Positions 1 to 14,717 of a stretch of 39,139 bases of DNA are shown here, in pieces. Position 1 is the first letter of the stretch; each line of letters begins with the position of its first letter. Origin of the DNA: Salinisphaera sp. (GTDB lineage Bacteria; Pseudomonadota; Gammaproteobacteria; Nevskiales; Salinisphaeraceae); NCBI GenBank assembly GCA_027858915.1, contig JAQIBT010000102.1:1-39139 (forward strand), given 5' to 3'. The notes below the pieces were generated by a model. It was not told the origin of the DNA, searched no databases, and saw nothing but the letters and a program-made list of their open reading frames with translations. Made by a program: the position numbers and the translations under genes.

Positions 1-85
1 AAAGCGGACCTTACGCCCGAGCACTACTTGATTATTGGGACAAGGTCGCTGACTTGTACGCTCCAGGGCGGCGATGTACTCCATA

Positions 86-664
86 TCAAACGCGCTGGGT
101 TGGTAGGAGCCGAGTGGCCATTTCGTGGGCGCGGTCGAGGGGGGCAGGCTCGCGGCGTAGCGTAGCCGTGAGCATCCCGCCTTCCAGTAACAGGAACCAC
201 TGCTCAGCGGTGTCGCTCGGCTGAGGACAGTCAGCGGCAGCGGCGAGGTCCTCGAGGCGAAAACGGATGGCGTGCTTGTGGGCGTTGATGATGGCCCGCG
301 CGGGGTGAGTAGGGTCGGTGAGTTCAGCGGCGGCATTGACGAACCCGCAACCGCGGAAATCGTCGGCAATGGCCCATGCCCGGTAGGCCGCGAAGATTGC
401 ATCGAGCTGGCTTGCAGGATCCCGGTGACCAGCCAGGAAGCGCTCCAGGTCGCAGCGCCAGCGCTGTTCGCGGGCGCGCAAGTGCTCCGTGATCAGGCCG
501 TCCTTGGACCCGAAATGGGCATAGAGGGTTGCCTTGGTGACCTGGGCCTGTGCGGCGATCGTGTTGACGCCGACCGCGCGGATGCCCTTCTCATAGAACA
601 GCCGTGACGCAGCCGCCAAGAGACGGTCATGGGCGCTGGACTTTTGCTTGTCGACTCGATCCAC
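86..664 (-). CDS. TetR/AcrR-family transcriptional repressor
   Basis: A 192-residue protein with the usual TetR layout. The N-terminal helix-turn-helix spans about residues 12-58, with the family signature around TIAAQAQVTKATLYAHFGSK, and a variable all-helical C-terminal domain binds the ligand and forms the dimer. The start is GTG at 664, chosen because an AGGTGA ribosome site lies just upstream. The gene is divergent from the dehalogenase-like gene at 759, and the spacer holds a perfect 6+2+6 palindrome typical of a TetR operator. I infer that it represses itself and the neighbour until an unknown small molecule binds. Family assignment is firm; the ligand cannot be read from the sequence. 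Confidence 0.9.
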   Translation of the reverse strand: MDRVDKQKSSAHDRLLAAASRLFYEKGIRAVGVNTIAAQAQVTKATLYAHFGSKDGLITEHLRAREQRWRCDLERFLAGHRDPASQLDAIFAAYRAWAIADDFRGCGFVNAAAELTDPTHPARAIINAHKHAIRFRLEDLAAAADCPQPSDTAEQWFLLLEGGMLTATLRREPAPLDRAHEMATRLLPTQRV

Positions 665-674
665 CTTTCACCTG

Positions 675-704
675 TTGACATAAAACTATACCGACCGGTA
701 TGTT
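675..704 (+). promoter_or_regulatory. Promoter with overlapping TetR operator
   Basis: A consensus -35 box TTGACA (675-680) lies 18 bases from a -10-like TATGTT (699-704), reading toward the gene at 759. Between and over these boxes sits ATACCG-AC-CGGTAT (688-701), a palindrome with perfect 6-base arms. On the minus strand TATAGT (690-685) is a candidate -10 box for the repressor gene itself. A bound repressor would block both promoters. The boxes and palindrome are seen; their function is inferred. Confidence 0.65.
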
Positions 705-758
705 CAGACGTGATCACGCCAAGCTGTTTGGCGTAACGCAAAGTGTAAAGGAACCCGT

Positions 759-1424
759 ATGACTGGTCGCATCAATGCCGTCGCTTTCGACGTACTGGAG
801 ACTCTTCTCGACCTCGACCCAATCGGGGCTCGGCTTGAGGAGGTTGGCCAGCCCGCGGCGGTGCTGGGGCCGTTCTTCATGCGCTTCCAGCGCGATGCGA
901 TGGCGTTGACGCTGGCAGGCGACAACGCGGACTTCACCGCAACGGCCCGACAGGCGCTGCGCACCGAGACCAAGCAGGCGATGTCGGAAGACGCGATGGC
1001 CCACGTCCTGGAGGGGTTCGCGAAGGTTCCTGCTTTCCCCGATGCCCTCCCGGCGCTGCGCAAGCTCTCCGAGGCCGGTGTGACCATCGGCTGCCTGACC
1101 GTCGGCGACCCAAAAAACACCCGATCGTTCCTTGCCGGCGCGGGCCTGGAGACCTACGTCGACCACGTCGTGACGTCCGATGCGGTTGGCGTATGGAAGC
1201 CCGCCCCCGATGTTTACCATTACACAGCGAAGGCCCTGCGCTGCGAGCTGGATCGCATGGCGCTGGTCGCGGTGCATGCCTGGGACTGCCACGGCGCCAA
1301 GCGGGCGGGCGCCCTTGCCGGCTGGTGCTCCCGGCTCGAGGGCGAGCCCGGCGATGTCTTTCAGCCCGCCGATGTCCGTGGCGATGACCTCGTCGAGGTA
1401 GTCGACGGCCTGCTGGCGCTCTGA
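759..1424 (+). CDS. HAD-superfamily hydrolase, haloacid dehalogenase-like (type II)
   Basis: A 221-residue protein of the haloacid dehalogenase superfamily, closest by pattern to type II (S)-2-haloacid dehalogenase-like proteins. Motif I is FDVLETL with the predicted nucleophile Asp11 and Thr15. The helical cap follows (about residues 20-95). Motif II is CLTVGDP with Thr114, motif III is Lys147 in VWKPAPDVY, and motif IV is HAWDCHGA with Asp176. Some positions differ from characterised dehalogenases: Val115 replaces the usual Asn after motif II Ser/Thr, and His173 sits where Ser or Asn is usual. Dehalogenation is therefore not assured and another phosphatase-like or hydrolytic role is possible. 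The start has an AAAGGA ribosome site. It is probably controlled by the divergent TetR protein. Confidence 0.82.
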   Translation: MTGRINAVAFDVLETLLDLDPIGARLEEVGQPAAVLGPFFMRFQRDAMALTLAGDNADFTATARQALRTETKQAMSEDAMAHVLEGFAKVPAFPDALPALRKLSEAGVTIGCLTVGDPKNTRSFLAGAGLETYVDHVVTSDAVGVWKPAPDVYHYTAKALRCELDRMALVAVHAWDCHGAKRAGALAGWCSRLEGEPGDVFQPADVRGDDLVEVVDGLLAL

Positions 1425-1549
1425 GCATCGACGGTTATCCAGACAGCGCGCCGGGGCGCTAGAGCCTCGGCAAGCGGCTCGCCATACAGCCAGCGGAGGA
1501 GTCCATATAGGAACTGCCCGCTGCCGAGACGGTCGGGGCGAGTGTAGCG

Positions 1550-1577
1550 GCGGTGGTTCAAAGAGTTGGACCACCGC
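1550..1577. other. Hairpin between convergent genes
   Basis: GCGGTGGTTC (1550-1559) pairs with GGACCACCGC (1568-1577) as a 10-base stem with one G-U pair and an 8-base loop. It lies after the dehalogenase-like gene. There is no clear U-tract, so it may be a weak terminator or an mRNA 3' end stabiliser. Confidence 0.4.
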
Positions 1578-1624
1578 TGTCAGTCAATAGTAGCCCTAAG
1601 AAGGACATGTTGCCCAATAAGGCA

Positions 1625-1642
1625 GCCCGCTTGAAAGCGGGC
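1625..1642 (-). terminator. Possible terminator hairpin downstream of gltD
   Basis: GCCCGCT-TGAA-AGCGGGC forms a 7-base GC-rich stem about 50 bases past the gltD stop codon. Read on the minus strand the following bases are only mildly T-rich, so it is a weak intrinsic terminator at best. It may serve both convergent genes. Confidence 0.4.
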
Positions 1643-1692
1643 CAAATATCACTGCTATCTTGATCAGAGGGGCTCTCGTCAGGTGCGAGTGA

Positions 1693-7776
<6,084 letters not shown>

Positions 7777-7925
7777 ATTCAATCCCTTCGCTGGGCAGGT
7801 TCGTCGCGGTGCGCTCCGCCGCTCCCTCAGGATTACGCCTGATACTGGAGTGCGGTTGCTCTCACGACGATGGCGCGGTCATGTTCTTATCGCGCAGACG
7901 GCCGTTCGCATGCGGCCAGTCTTCT

Positions 7926-7954
7926 AATATAGAAGGCCGCGCGACGACAATCAA
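7926..7954 (-). promoter_or_regulatory. Candidate sigma-70 promoter of gltB
   Basis: On the minus strand TTGATT (7954-7949) and TATATT (7931-7926) are separated by 17 bases. The -10 box lies inside the short palindrome CTTCTA-ATA-TAGAAG (7921-7935), which could be an operator half-site pair. The leader to the gltB start would be about 140 bases. Confidence 0.5.
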
Positions 7955-7955
7955 T

Positions 7956-7979
7956 CAGGCAGCGGTTTGCGCTGCCCTG
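7956..7979 (-). terminator. Hairpin just after aroB
   Basis: GGCAGCG and CGCTGCC pair as a 7-base stem (extended outward with one bulged G) around a 5-base loop, starting three bases past the aroB stop codon. The minus strand then reads GATTGATTGTC, a poor U-tract. It probably ends or attenuates aroB transcripts before the gltB promoter. Confidence 0.45.
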
Positions 7980-7981
7980 AT

Positions 7982-9082
7982 TCAAGCGGCCAGGTAATGC
8001 GCCAATGTGCTAGTGAGCGCATCGCCGTATTGGGTATCGAGCACGGCCTGACCGATGTCTTTGAGCAGTACAAGACGTAAATTGCCGGCCTGTACTTTCT
8101 TGTCGCGCCGCATGAGATCAAAGATGCGCTCGGCCGAGGTGTCATTGGGCGGTGCAACAGGCAGTCGCGCGCTCGCGAGCACGCGTTCTATGCGTTCGAC
8201 CTGCGTCGAGTCCAGCCAGCCGAGGCGTTGCGACAGATTTGCTGCCATGCACATCCCGGCGGCGACTGCCTCGCCGTGCAGCCAGACGCCGTAACCCAGA
8301 TCGGCTTCCAGGGCATGGCCGAAGGTATGGCCCAGATTCAGCAGGGCGCGTTCGCCGGCTTCGCGCTCATCGGCGGCTACCACTTCGGCCTTGTTGACGC
8401 AGGATCGCCGGATGGCCTCGGTGACCAGTGACGGTTCACGCGCATTTAGCGCGTCCATATTGGCTTCGAGCCAATCAAAGAAAGCAGCGTCCCGAATCAG
8501 ACCGTACTTGACGATTTCGGCCATCCCAGCGGCGAACTCGCGATCAGGCAGGCTGGCCAGCACGTCGATATCGGCCAGGACCCGCGTCGGTTGATGGAAC
8601 GCGCCGATCATGTTCTTGCCAAGCGGATGGTTGACCCCGGTCTTGCCGCCAACCGAAGAATCGACCTGCGCCAGCAAGGTGGTAGGCAGCTGTAGAAAAT
8701 CGATTCCGCGCTGATAGGCCGCGGCCGCAAATCCCGCAAGATCGCCGATCACGCCGCCGCCCAGCGCCACGATCGTTGCATCCCGGCTGTAGCCGTCGGA
8801 CAGCAGCCGATCGAAGATGCGCTCCAGCGTTGCCAGGTTCTTGTAGGCTTCGCCGTCCGGCAGGACCAGCGTGTCGACCGTATGCCGGGCGCTCAGGGCG
8901 TTTTTGACCGTCTCGCAATACAGCGGGGCAACGGTTTCGTTGGTCACGATCAGCACCGAGCGCCCATGTATGGCGCCCTCGTAGGCATCGCTGTTGCCTA
9001 ACAAACCGGTGCCGATCAGGATATCGTAGCTGCGGTCGCCGAGAGCAACGTGCAGCTTGGGGCCGGACTGATGATTATTCAT
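7982..9082 (-). CDS. aroB: 3-dehydroquinate synthase
   Basis: A 366-residue cytoplasmic enzyme that makes 3-dehydroquinate from DAHP, the second step of the shikimate pathway, using NAD and a divalent metal. Family hallmarks are visible: [11 protein letters not shown] (NAD and phosphate binding), [19 protein letters not shown], and metal-ligand histidines in [10 protein letters not shown] and LHGEAVAAG. The ATG at 9082 is chosen because it gives the usual N-terminus; the frame is open further upstream but that part overlaps the RDD gene and lacks similarity. The start overlaps the stop of the upstream RDD gene by 8 bases (ATGAATAA), suggesting translational coupling. Confidence 0.97.
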   Translation of the reverse strand: MNNHQSGPKLHVALGDRSYDILIGTGLLGNSDAYEGAIHGRSVLIVTNETVAPLYCETVKNALSARHTVDTLVLPDGEAYKNLATLERIFDRLLSDGYSRDATIVALGGGVIGDLAGFAAAAYQRGIDFLQLPTTLLAQVDSSVGGKTGVNHPLGKNMIGAFHQPTRVLADIDVLASLPDREFAAGMAEIVKYGLIRDAAFFDWLEANMDALNAREPSLVTEAIRRSCVNKAEVVAADEREAGERALLNLGHTFGHALEADLGYGVWLHGEAVAAGMCMAANLSQRLGWLDSTQVERIERVLASARLPVAPPNDTSAERIFDLMRRDKKVQAGNLRLVLLKDIGQAVLDTQYGDALTSTLAHYLAA

Positions 9083-9677
9083 GGTTCCAGCCTGTCGAGC
9101 GTGGGTTGGATGCGTCGCGATTGCTGTCCGCGCCGGGCTGTTCGAAGCGTGCGGTGGCATCCGCGATCGCGCGCGGTCGCACGACAACTGTCTGCGCGAG
9201 CTTGTCGTGCCAGCCCTGCTTGCGTGCGTCGATGCCGACCCAGATCAGGCCCAGGCACAGCGGTAATGTTGAGACGTAATAGCCTAGGTACCGGATAATC
9301 AATTGGCGCGAAGAGGGCGTCTCGCCGGTGCGCGCGTCGACGATACGCGCATGAATCGCCATCTTGCCGGGCGTGGCTTTACGCGTGCGCCAGAACAAGA
9401 CCACGATGGCAGCAGGCAGCAGCCAGTACAGGATAAAATCCATCGGGCCGGGCCAGGAAATCGATAATGCGGCCCAGTTGATCTGACCGCTCGCGGTGTA
9501 TAGCTGCCCGGCGTCGGTTTGGCTGCTGCCGGGGCCGAAAATCCACCTCAGCACCGGAAAGAGGACGATGAGAACCAAGGCGCTGTCGATGATCGAAGCC
9601 CATACCCGGATCCAGAATCCGGCATAGACCAGGGCCGGTTGCCGTTTCACCAGGTTCTCGCCGTCCTTGCCCGCCAT
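9075..9677 (-). CDS. RDD-family integral membrane protein
   Basis: A 200-residue inner-membrane protein. The RDD hallmarks are present: Arg and Asp in the first membrane helix region ([19 protein letters not shown]), a second hydrophobic segment ([16 protein letters not shown]) followed by KATPGKMA, and a third ([20 protein letters not shown]) ending in [13 protein letters not shown] polar, Asn/Arg-rich tail of about 30 residues follows. RDD proteins are poorly understood; some act in ion transport. The ATG shares its A with the aroK TGA stop (TGATG), and its own stop overlaps aroB, so it is locked between two shikimate genes. I see no sequence reason to link it to aromatic synthesis beyond this coupling. 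Confidence 0.88.
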   Translation of the reverse strand: MAGKDGENLVKRQPALVYAGFWIRVWASIIDSALVLIVLFPVLRWIFGPGSSQTDAGQLYTASGQINWAALSISWPGPMDFILYWLLPAAIVVLFWRTRKATPGKMAIHARIVDARTGETPSSRQLIIRYLGYYVSTLPLCLGLIWVGIDARKQGWHDKLAQTVVVRPRAIADATARFEQPGADSNRDASNPRSTGWNHE

Positions 9678-10207
9678 CAAGCCGTGCCGATCGATTCCAG
9701 CTGTTCGACGATCTCGCGCGCGAGCCGCCGTGCCTGGCGGTCGCCGGTCTTGACTACCACGTCGGCGATCGAACGATAGAGCGGATCGCGAATTTCCATC
9801 AGCCGCGTCAATGTCGCTTCAACATCGTCGCTGCCAGACAGGATCGGGCGTGCGCTGCCTTTGCGAGTACGGGCGATCTGCTGTTCCAGCGAGGTCTCGA
9901 GGTACACGACCACGCCGCGCGCCGACAGTAGATCGCGGGTTGCGTCTTCGAGCACCGCACCACCGCCGGTGGCCATGACCGTATTCGGTTGCTCGGACAA
10001 CTCCGCGATCATCTCGCGTTCGCGTTTGCGAAAGCCTTCCTCGCCTTCCATGTCAAAGATGAAAGCGATATCCACGCCGGTGCGCTTCTCGACTTCGTGA
10101 TCGGAGTCGAGAAAATGCATGCCTTTCAGCTCGGCGATGCGCCGGCCGACCGTGGTTTTGCCGGCGCCCATGGGACCGACCAGATAGATATTTGGATTTG
10201 CTGCCAT
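9677..10207 (-). CDS. aroK: Shikimate kinase
   Basis: A 176-residue kinase that phosphorylates shikimate with ATP. The Walker A loop GPMGAGKT covers residues 11-18. Asp34 and Asp36 in FLDSD bind shikimate and magnesium, Arg60 in GFRKRE contacts shikimate, GGGAV at 81-85 is the second substrate loop, and the lid arginines lie in RTRKGSARP. Length is normal. The gene is downstream of pilQ, but a 376-base gap with a promoter-like box separates them. The ATG at 10207 has AGG five bases upstream. Confidence 0.97.
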   Translation of the reverse strand: MAANPNIYLVGPMGAGKTTVGRRIAELKGMHFLDSDHEVEKRTGVDIAFIFDMEGEEGFRKREREMIAELSEQPNTVMATGGGAVLEDATRDLLSARGVVVYLETSLEQQIARTRKGSARPILSGSDDVEATLTRLMEIRDPLYRSIADVVVKTGDRQARRLAREIVEQLESIGTA

Positions 10208-10583
10208 AGGTACCTGATACTTAAGACTTGCCGATACAGCAAGAGCGACTCGGGAAACATCAGTGACGCTGCGTGGTCGGGAATCGCGTCCGCGAGATTA
10301 TACCTGCGGGCGTGGTCGCCGTGATAAGCAGCGCGCCATTCCCGGCCGGATCACTCGGCTCAAGAGGCTAAGTATAACGCTCTACGGCTGCCGGCGTCTC
10401 AGAAATCGTCTCGCTAAGCTTCGGTCTAGCGTCATGGCCGCCCGCGCTGCTGTCCGCCAGCCCCATGTCGACATACACAGAAACAAGAGCGGGTCGGCTC
10501 CGACAGCGCAGCCTCATTGGTTTTCCTCTCGAAGACAAACCAGCGCGGATAGCCAGGCGGCTCACCGTGGCTGGAATCAGCGA
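10208..10583 (-). promoter_or_regulatory. Intergenic region upstream of aroK
   Basis: These 376 bases between pilQ and aroK hold no convincing gene. On the minus strand a perfect TATAAT (10302-10297) lies about 90 bases before the aroK start, without a clear -35 box, and a second box TATACT lies further upstream near 10372. I see no strong terminator after pilQ, so read-through into aroK is possible as well. Confidence 0.4.
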
Positions 10584-12845
10584 TCAACGGTTGGCTGTGA
10601 GTGTGTCCCGCAGGATTCTTGGCGTGACAAAGATGAGCAGTTCCCGCTTGTTTTTTGATCTCTGGATTCCGGAGAACAGCCGCCCCACCAGCGGGATGTC
10701 CTTGATGAATGGTACGCCACTGGACTGGTCGTTGTTGGTCTGTTCAAAAACGCCGCCCAGCACCACGGTATCGCCGTCATTAACGAGTATGTTCGTTGTC
10801 AGACTCCTGGTATCAATAGACGGTACCGAGCCGCCATTCGATGTGGGCACATAGGCGCCCACGGAATCCTGAGTCACTTTCAGACTCATTTGGACCTTGT
10901 TGTCCGGCGTGATCTTGGGCGTGGCGTCGAGACTCAGTACGGCTTTCTTGAACGAGACGCTCGTGCCTGCATTGCTGCCTTGCGAGCCCTGCTGATACGG
11001 GATCTCCCGGCCTTGCTCTATGGTGGCTTCCTGGCCGTCGGCGGTGATTACGCGTGGCGATGAGATGATTTCACCGCGGTTCTCTGTCTCCATCGCCGAC
11101 AGTTCGAGATTAAGGCTGAATGTGTCGGTGATGATGCTGCCGGACAACAGGCTGGTGGCACCAGTGGCTGGCAGCGAGACGCTGTAGCCGTTGTTGCTGC
11201 CGTTAAAGCCGTTGTTTATCGCGTTTGTAAGGCTGGACTTGCCGACGCCTGTCTGGCTGACGCCCAGATTTCGGGTAAAATCCCGGTTGGCGATGACGAT
11301 GCGAGACTGAATCAGCACCTGGCGTACCGGGATATCCAGGCGATGGATGATACGGCGGATACGATCCAGGTTTTCCCGGGTGTCGGTCACCAGCAGACTG
11401 TTGGTACGGCTGTCGACGGTGACATGACCGCGGTCCGACAGAAGCGACGTGCTGTTGTCGCCGCCACCAGTGTTGATGCTGCCACCGGGCGCGCCACCGG
11501 CCGGGACGGGCCCGCCACTCGGCGCGGATGTCGGGCTGTCGGATTTCAGCAGTGCGGCCATGCTTGCCGCCTGTGCGTAATTGATCTGCATGATCTCCGA
11601 ATGCAGAGGGGCAAGATCGCTGGTGGCCTTGCGGGCGACCAGCTGTGCTTGTTCGCGAGCGGCGATTTCCGGCAGCGGCGCAACGGTGATCACGTTGTTC
11701 TGGCGCTGCATGCCCAGCCCCTTGGCGTTCAGGATGATATCCAGCGCCTGGTCCCAGGGCACATGCTCCAGCCGCAGCGCCATGGTGCCGCTCACGCTGT
11801 CGGAGACAACCATGTTGACGTTGGCGACATCAGCGATGATCTGCAATACCTTGCGTACATCGATACCTTGGAAGGACAGTGAAATTTTTTTGCCGGTATA
11901 TTTCGGGTTGTTCTGTTGACGCTTGGCCTGCTCAGCCGCCGTCAGCGGTTGTAGTTCGATGAAGAAATTGTTGCCAGTCTGGTAGGCAAGCTGCTCGTAT
12001 TCCGCACTCTTGGCCGGTGTGATCACAATGCGCGTGTTGCCGCCGTGGGCCATAGCGTCGATGGTGTCGACCGGGGTGGCAAAATCCGTGACGTCGAGAC
12101 GTTTTTGCAGCGACCTGGGCAGACGCACACCGGGCAGTCGCGCAATAATCTGTCCGTTTGACTGACTCACATCGACCACTGCGTTATTGCCGTTGAGCGT
12201 GATCTTCAGCTGGCCGGCCCCCTTGTCGCTCCGGCGGAAGTCGATGTTGCGGATGGCCGTCGCGCTGCCGTTCGCGGCTGGCGCGCTGGTCGGCTGCGCT
12301 GCCGTCGATACAGGACGCGCAACGGGTGCCGATCGATGACTGCGGTCGGGGCGGCCGTGGGCAGCAGATACCGATGGCGGCTGCGCGTCGGCGGCTAGCT
12401 GGCTGCTCTGGTTACCGATTTTGATCAGCATCTCATGGCCGTGCCGGTGCACGGTATAGGCCACCATTTTCGACAGCTCGATGACCACGCGCGTGGTATC
12501 GCCGGCCGCCGCCGTATTCACAGCTTCGACCGCGCCCTGGCCCACGTGTTGAAAACGCTTGTTGACCGCAAGCGTAGTGTCCGGCAGATCGATCGACAGA
12601 CGTGCCGGGTTGTTGACAGTGAATACCGAGGGCACCGGCGCGTTCTCGGCCATTGTCAGCCGGATGGTCACCTGGCCGCCGCCTGCAGAGGCCGCGTCGA
12701 TAGCGGTCAGCTGGTTGGCCCATACGGGTGCAGCCGCGGCGATCAATAGCAGAGCGAGTAGCGCCTGGCCGGTTCGCTGCGCGATTATTACCACACGATG
12801 ATGTGCCTGAAGTTGCGTCATTCGTCGTTCATGTGCAGTGAGCAC
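10584..12845 (-). CDS. pilQ: Type IV pilus secretin PilQ
   Basis: A 753-residue outer-membrane secretin that forms the ring through which the type IV pilus leaves the cell. A signal peptide ends near VWA (residues 41-43). Two AMIN domains (about 46-130 and 175-290) bind peptidoglycan, followed by the STN domain (KISLSFQGIDVRKVLQIIAD), the secretin N domain and a Gly/Ser/Pro-rich linker. The C-terminal secretin domain carries VLIQSRIVIA and ends with GVPFIKDIPLVGRLF. The start is uncertain. The frame opens at 12908, but the GTG at 12845 has a strong GAGGAG site six bases upstream and leads directly into the signal peptide, so I prefer it. It is the last gene of pilMNOPQ. Confidence 0.95.
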   Translation of the reverse strand: MLTAHERRMTQLQAHHRVVIIAQRTGQALLALLLIAAAAPVWANQLTAIDAASAGGGQVTIRLTMAENAPVPSVFTVNNPARLSIDLPDTTLAVNKRFQHVGQGAVEAVNTAAAGDTTRVVIELSKMVAYTVHRHGHEMLIKIGNQSSQLAADAQPPSVSAAHGRPDRSHRSAPVARPVSTAAQPTSAPAANGSATAIRNIDFRRSDKGAGQLKITLNGNNAVVDVSQSNGQIIARLPGVRLPRSLQKRLDVTDFATPVDTIDAMAHGGNTRIVITPAKSAEYEQLAYQTGNNFFIELQPLTAAEQAKRQQNNPKYTGKKISLSFQGIDVRKVLQIIADVANVNMVVSDSVSGTMALRLEHVPWDQALDIILNAKGLGMQRQNNVITVAPLPEIAAREQAQLVARKATSDLAPLHSEIMQINYAQAASMAALLKSDSPTSAPSGGPVPAGGAPGGSINTGGGDNSTSLLSDRGHVTVDSRTNSLLVTDTRENLDRIRRIIHRLDIPVRQVLIQSRIVIANRDFTRNLGVSQTGVGKSSLTNAINNGFNGSNNGYSVSLPATGATSLLSGSIITDTFSLNLELSAMETENRGEIISSPRVITADGQEATIEQGREIPYQQGSQGSNAGTSVSFKKAVLSLDATPKITPDNKVQMSLKVTQDSVGAYVPTSNGGSVPSIDTRSLTTNILVNDGDTVVLGGVFEQTNNDQSSGVPFIKDIPLVGRLFSGIQRSKNKRELLIFVTPRILRDTLTANR

Positions 12846-12919
12846 ATTTCTCTCCTCATCCCTTGCCTGGCATGCGCAAAGCACGCCGATGCGACCGTGA
12901 CCGGTCATGCAGAAGTTCT

Positions 12920-13432
12920 TTATCCCGACGGCGACATGGAAGCGCTGCGCTTGGTGTAGCCGCCGGTACCGTTGGGTACGAGCTCGGTAATGCTGACGCC
13001 CTGGTCGGAGATTGAGTCGATCTCGCCGTAGTTTTCGCCCAGATGGCTGCCGCGTTTGAGGCGATGCACCACTTGGTCAGGCGCGTCGATCAGGGCGTAG
13101 ATCACGCCGGCGCTGGTGATAGTGCCCACCATGTGCAGAGCATCGAGCGGGAAGCGTTCCAGCGGATCGGGCTTGCGTTTGAGGTCGGGGTGCGGGCCGT
13201 TATCCGCGTGGGTGGCCGCAGTCTCGCGGCGCGTCGGTGTAAAAGGTCCCCGGCGCCCGTCTGCCTTGTAGCTATAAGGCTGATAGCTGGCGATTTCCGG
13301 TATCGCTTCGACCGGCTGCGGTGCTCTGGCCTTGACGCGCGCCACAAAAGCCGCCGGGTCGTCCTGATGTGAGCCGCAGCCCGTTACGAGCACCGATAAC
13401 AGCGCACAGGAAATAATGCGCGCGATCGTCAT
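12920..13432 (-). CDS. pilP: Type IV pilus inner-membrane lipoprotein PilP
   Basis: A 170-residue lipoprotein with a clear signal peptide and lipobox VTGC (Cys19). An extended linker rich in Pro and charged residues follows, then a C-terminal beta domain of about 80 residues (FPLDALHMVGTI onward). In known systems PilP joins the PilN-PilO dimer in the inner membrane to the periplasmic domains of PilQ. It overlaps the pilO stop by 4 bases (ATGA) and lies 74 bases before the chosen pilQ start. Confidence 0.95.
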   Translation of the reverse strand: MTIARIISCALLSVLVTGCGSHQDDPAAFVARVKARAPQPVEAIPEIASYQPYSYKADGRRGPFTPTRRETAATHADNGPHPDLKRKPDPLERFPLDALHMVGTITSAGVIYALIDAPDQVVHRLKRGSHLGENYGEIDSISDQGVSITELVPNGTGGYTKRSASMSPSG

Positions 13433-14106
13433 TGTGAGCTTCGCCGCACTATCGCGGTCGAATGACCCGCGCCTGCCGTTGTACCGTCGTCAAGATAACG
13501 ATAGGTTTTGGCGGTCACGCTCATGCGCAGCTGGCCCGTGTCCTTGGCGGCGTTGCCGCTGTGGTTACGGGTATCGACTGGCTGGATTTGTATGTCGCTG
13601 ATGGTCACGATGCGGGGCAGGGCGGCGACATCGGATACAAACTTGCCGAATTGATGGAAGTCGCCGGTGACGATCAGGTCGTTGGGCAGTACCGCGTAGA
13701 AGTCTTTGGTCTTTTCAGCCTCCGGCTTGAATAGCTGCTCGTCCAGCCCGTTTTCTGATCGCGTCTGGGAGATATCGCGCAACAGGCTCGGCACTTCTGT
13801 CTTGCTGGGCAGCTGGGCCAGAAGATCGCCGAACTGCTTTTGCATCTGGGCCAGCTGATCGCGATAGGCACCGATGTTTGCCACCAGTTTCTGCTTGAGC
13901 TCGAAGGTGTGTTCGAGCTCGATTTCCTGCTGGCGTGCCTGCGCAAGGTCGTCGCGCTTGGGCAACACGAAATACCACGCCGCAATTACCATGATCATGA
14001 GTGATACCAGGGCGATCGCAGAGCCATAGGCCCAGGTGGGCCAGCTGCCGATATTGTTCTGATCGAGGCTGCGCAGCTCGTCGATGTAAGAACCAAGATT
14101 TCTCAT
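13429..14106 (-). CDS. pilO: Type IV pilus assembly protein PilO
   Basis: A 225-residue inner-membrane protein. A short cytoplasmic tail is followed by one membrane helix (about residues 27-47), a periplasmic coiled coil (about 52-95) and a ferredoxin-like domain. The motif LPNDLIVTGDFHQFGKF is typical of PilO. It forms a heterodimer with PilN that links cytoplasmic PilM to PilP and PilQ. It overlaps both neighbours by 4 bases, which suggests coupled translation at matched levels. Confidence 0.95.
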   Translation of the reverse strand: MRNLGSYIDELRSLDQNNIGSWPTWAYGSAIALVSLMIMVIAAWYFVLPKRDDLAQARQQEIELEHTFELKQKLVANIGAYRDQLAQMQKQFGDLLAQLPSKTEVPSLLRDISQTRSENGLDEQLFKPEAEKTKDFYAVLPNDLIVTGDFHQFGKFVSDVAALPRIVTISDIQIQPVDTRNHSGNAAKDTGQLRMSVTAKTYRYLDDGTTAGAGHSTAIVRRSSQ

Positions 14107-14717
14107 GACGCCTTCGCCGTGCGCCCGGATGCGGTGGCGGCGTCATCGGTAGCTGGCGCATTGGGATTCGCGCTGTCGACTTCCAGCGTGAACTCGGCTC
14201 GTCGTGACGGGCCTCGGTCGTCCCGCTTGATCACGACCAGGCGTGGATTGGTAAACCACGGCGAGTTATCCAGGTTGGTCATGTATTCGGACACGCGCGC
14301 GTTCGATTCGGCGACGCCGTCCAGAGTGGTGGTGTTGCCCTTCTGCTTGAGGCCGGTCAGATACAGCCCGTTGGGAACCGTGGCGACCAGTTGATCGAAG
14401 TAGTGCACGATCGCTGACCGGGAGCGCTGTAGTTCGGCAATCACGTTCATGCGGTTGACCAGATCCTCGCGGGTCTTTTTCAGCGAACGAATTTCCTTGA
14501 GCTCGATATCGGCGGCGTGAATCTGGTCCTGAAGATATTGGTTACGCGTTTGTTGCGACGCAATTCGATGGTTGTAATAAAGCACCGGCAGGATGCCGAC
14601 CACGAGTACGGTAGCCAGTGCCGCTACCACCAGCTGGGTCAGAAAACGCTTGCGTTTGGTTTCGCGCGCCGCGGCGCGCCAGTCCAGCAGGTTGACTCGG
14701 ATCAGCGCAGCGCTCAT
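14103..14717 (-). CDS. pilN: Type IV pilus assembly protein PilN
   Basis: A 204-residue inner-membrane protein. The short cytoplasmic N-terminus carries the conserved IRVNLLDWR motif that binds the groove of PilM. One membrane helix (about residues 27-48), a coiled coil (about 55-95) and a ferredoxin-like periplasmic domain with VPNGLYLTGL follow. The Ala/Thr-rich C-terminal tail after about residue 185 looks disordered. It overlaps pilM and pilO by 4 bases each. Confidence 0.95.
   Translation of the reverse strand: MSAALIRVNLLDWRAAARETKRKRFLTQLVVAALATVLVVGILPVLYYNHRIASQQTRNQYLQDQIHAADIELKEIRSLKKTREDLVNRMNVIAELQRSRSAIVHYFDQLVATVPNGLYLTGLKQKGNTTTLDGVAESNARVSEYMTNLDNSPWFTNPRLVVIKRDDRGPSRRAEFTLEVDSANPNAPATDDAATASGRTAKAS

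Noticed and set aside
714-1574. A minus-strand frame opposite the HAD gene that continues into the spacer
   Set aside because: Antisense shadow for most of its length; the spacer part (about 1425-1561) shows no family signature and no ribosome site.
10368-10565. A 65-codon minus-strand frame between pilQ and aroK
   Set aside because: No convincing ribosome site, Arg/Ser-rich low-information translation, and it overlaps promoter-like sequence.
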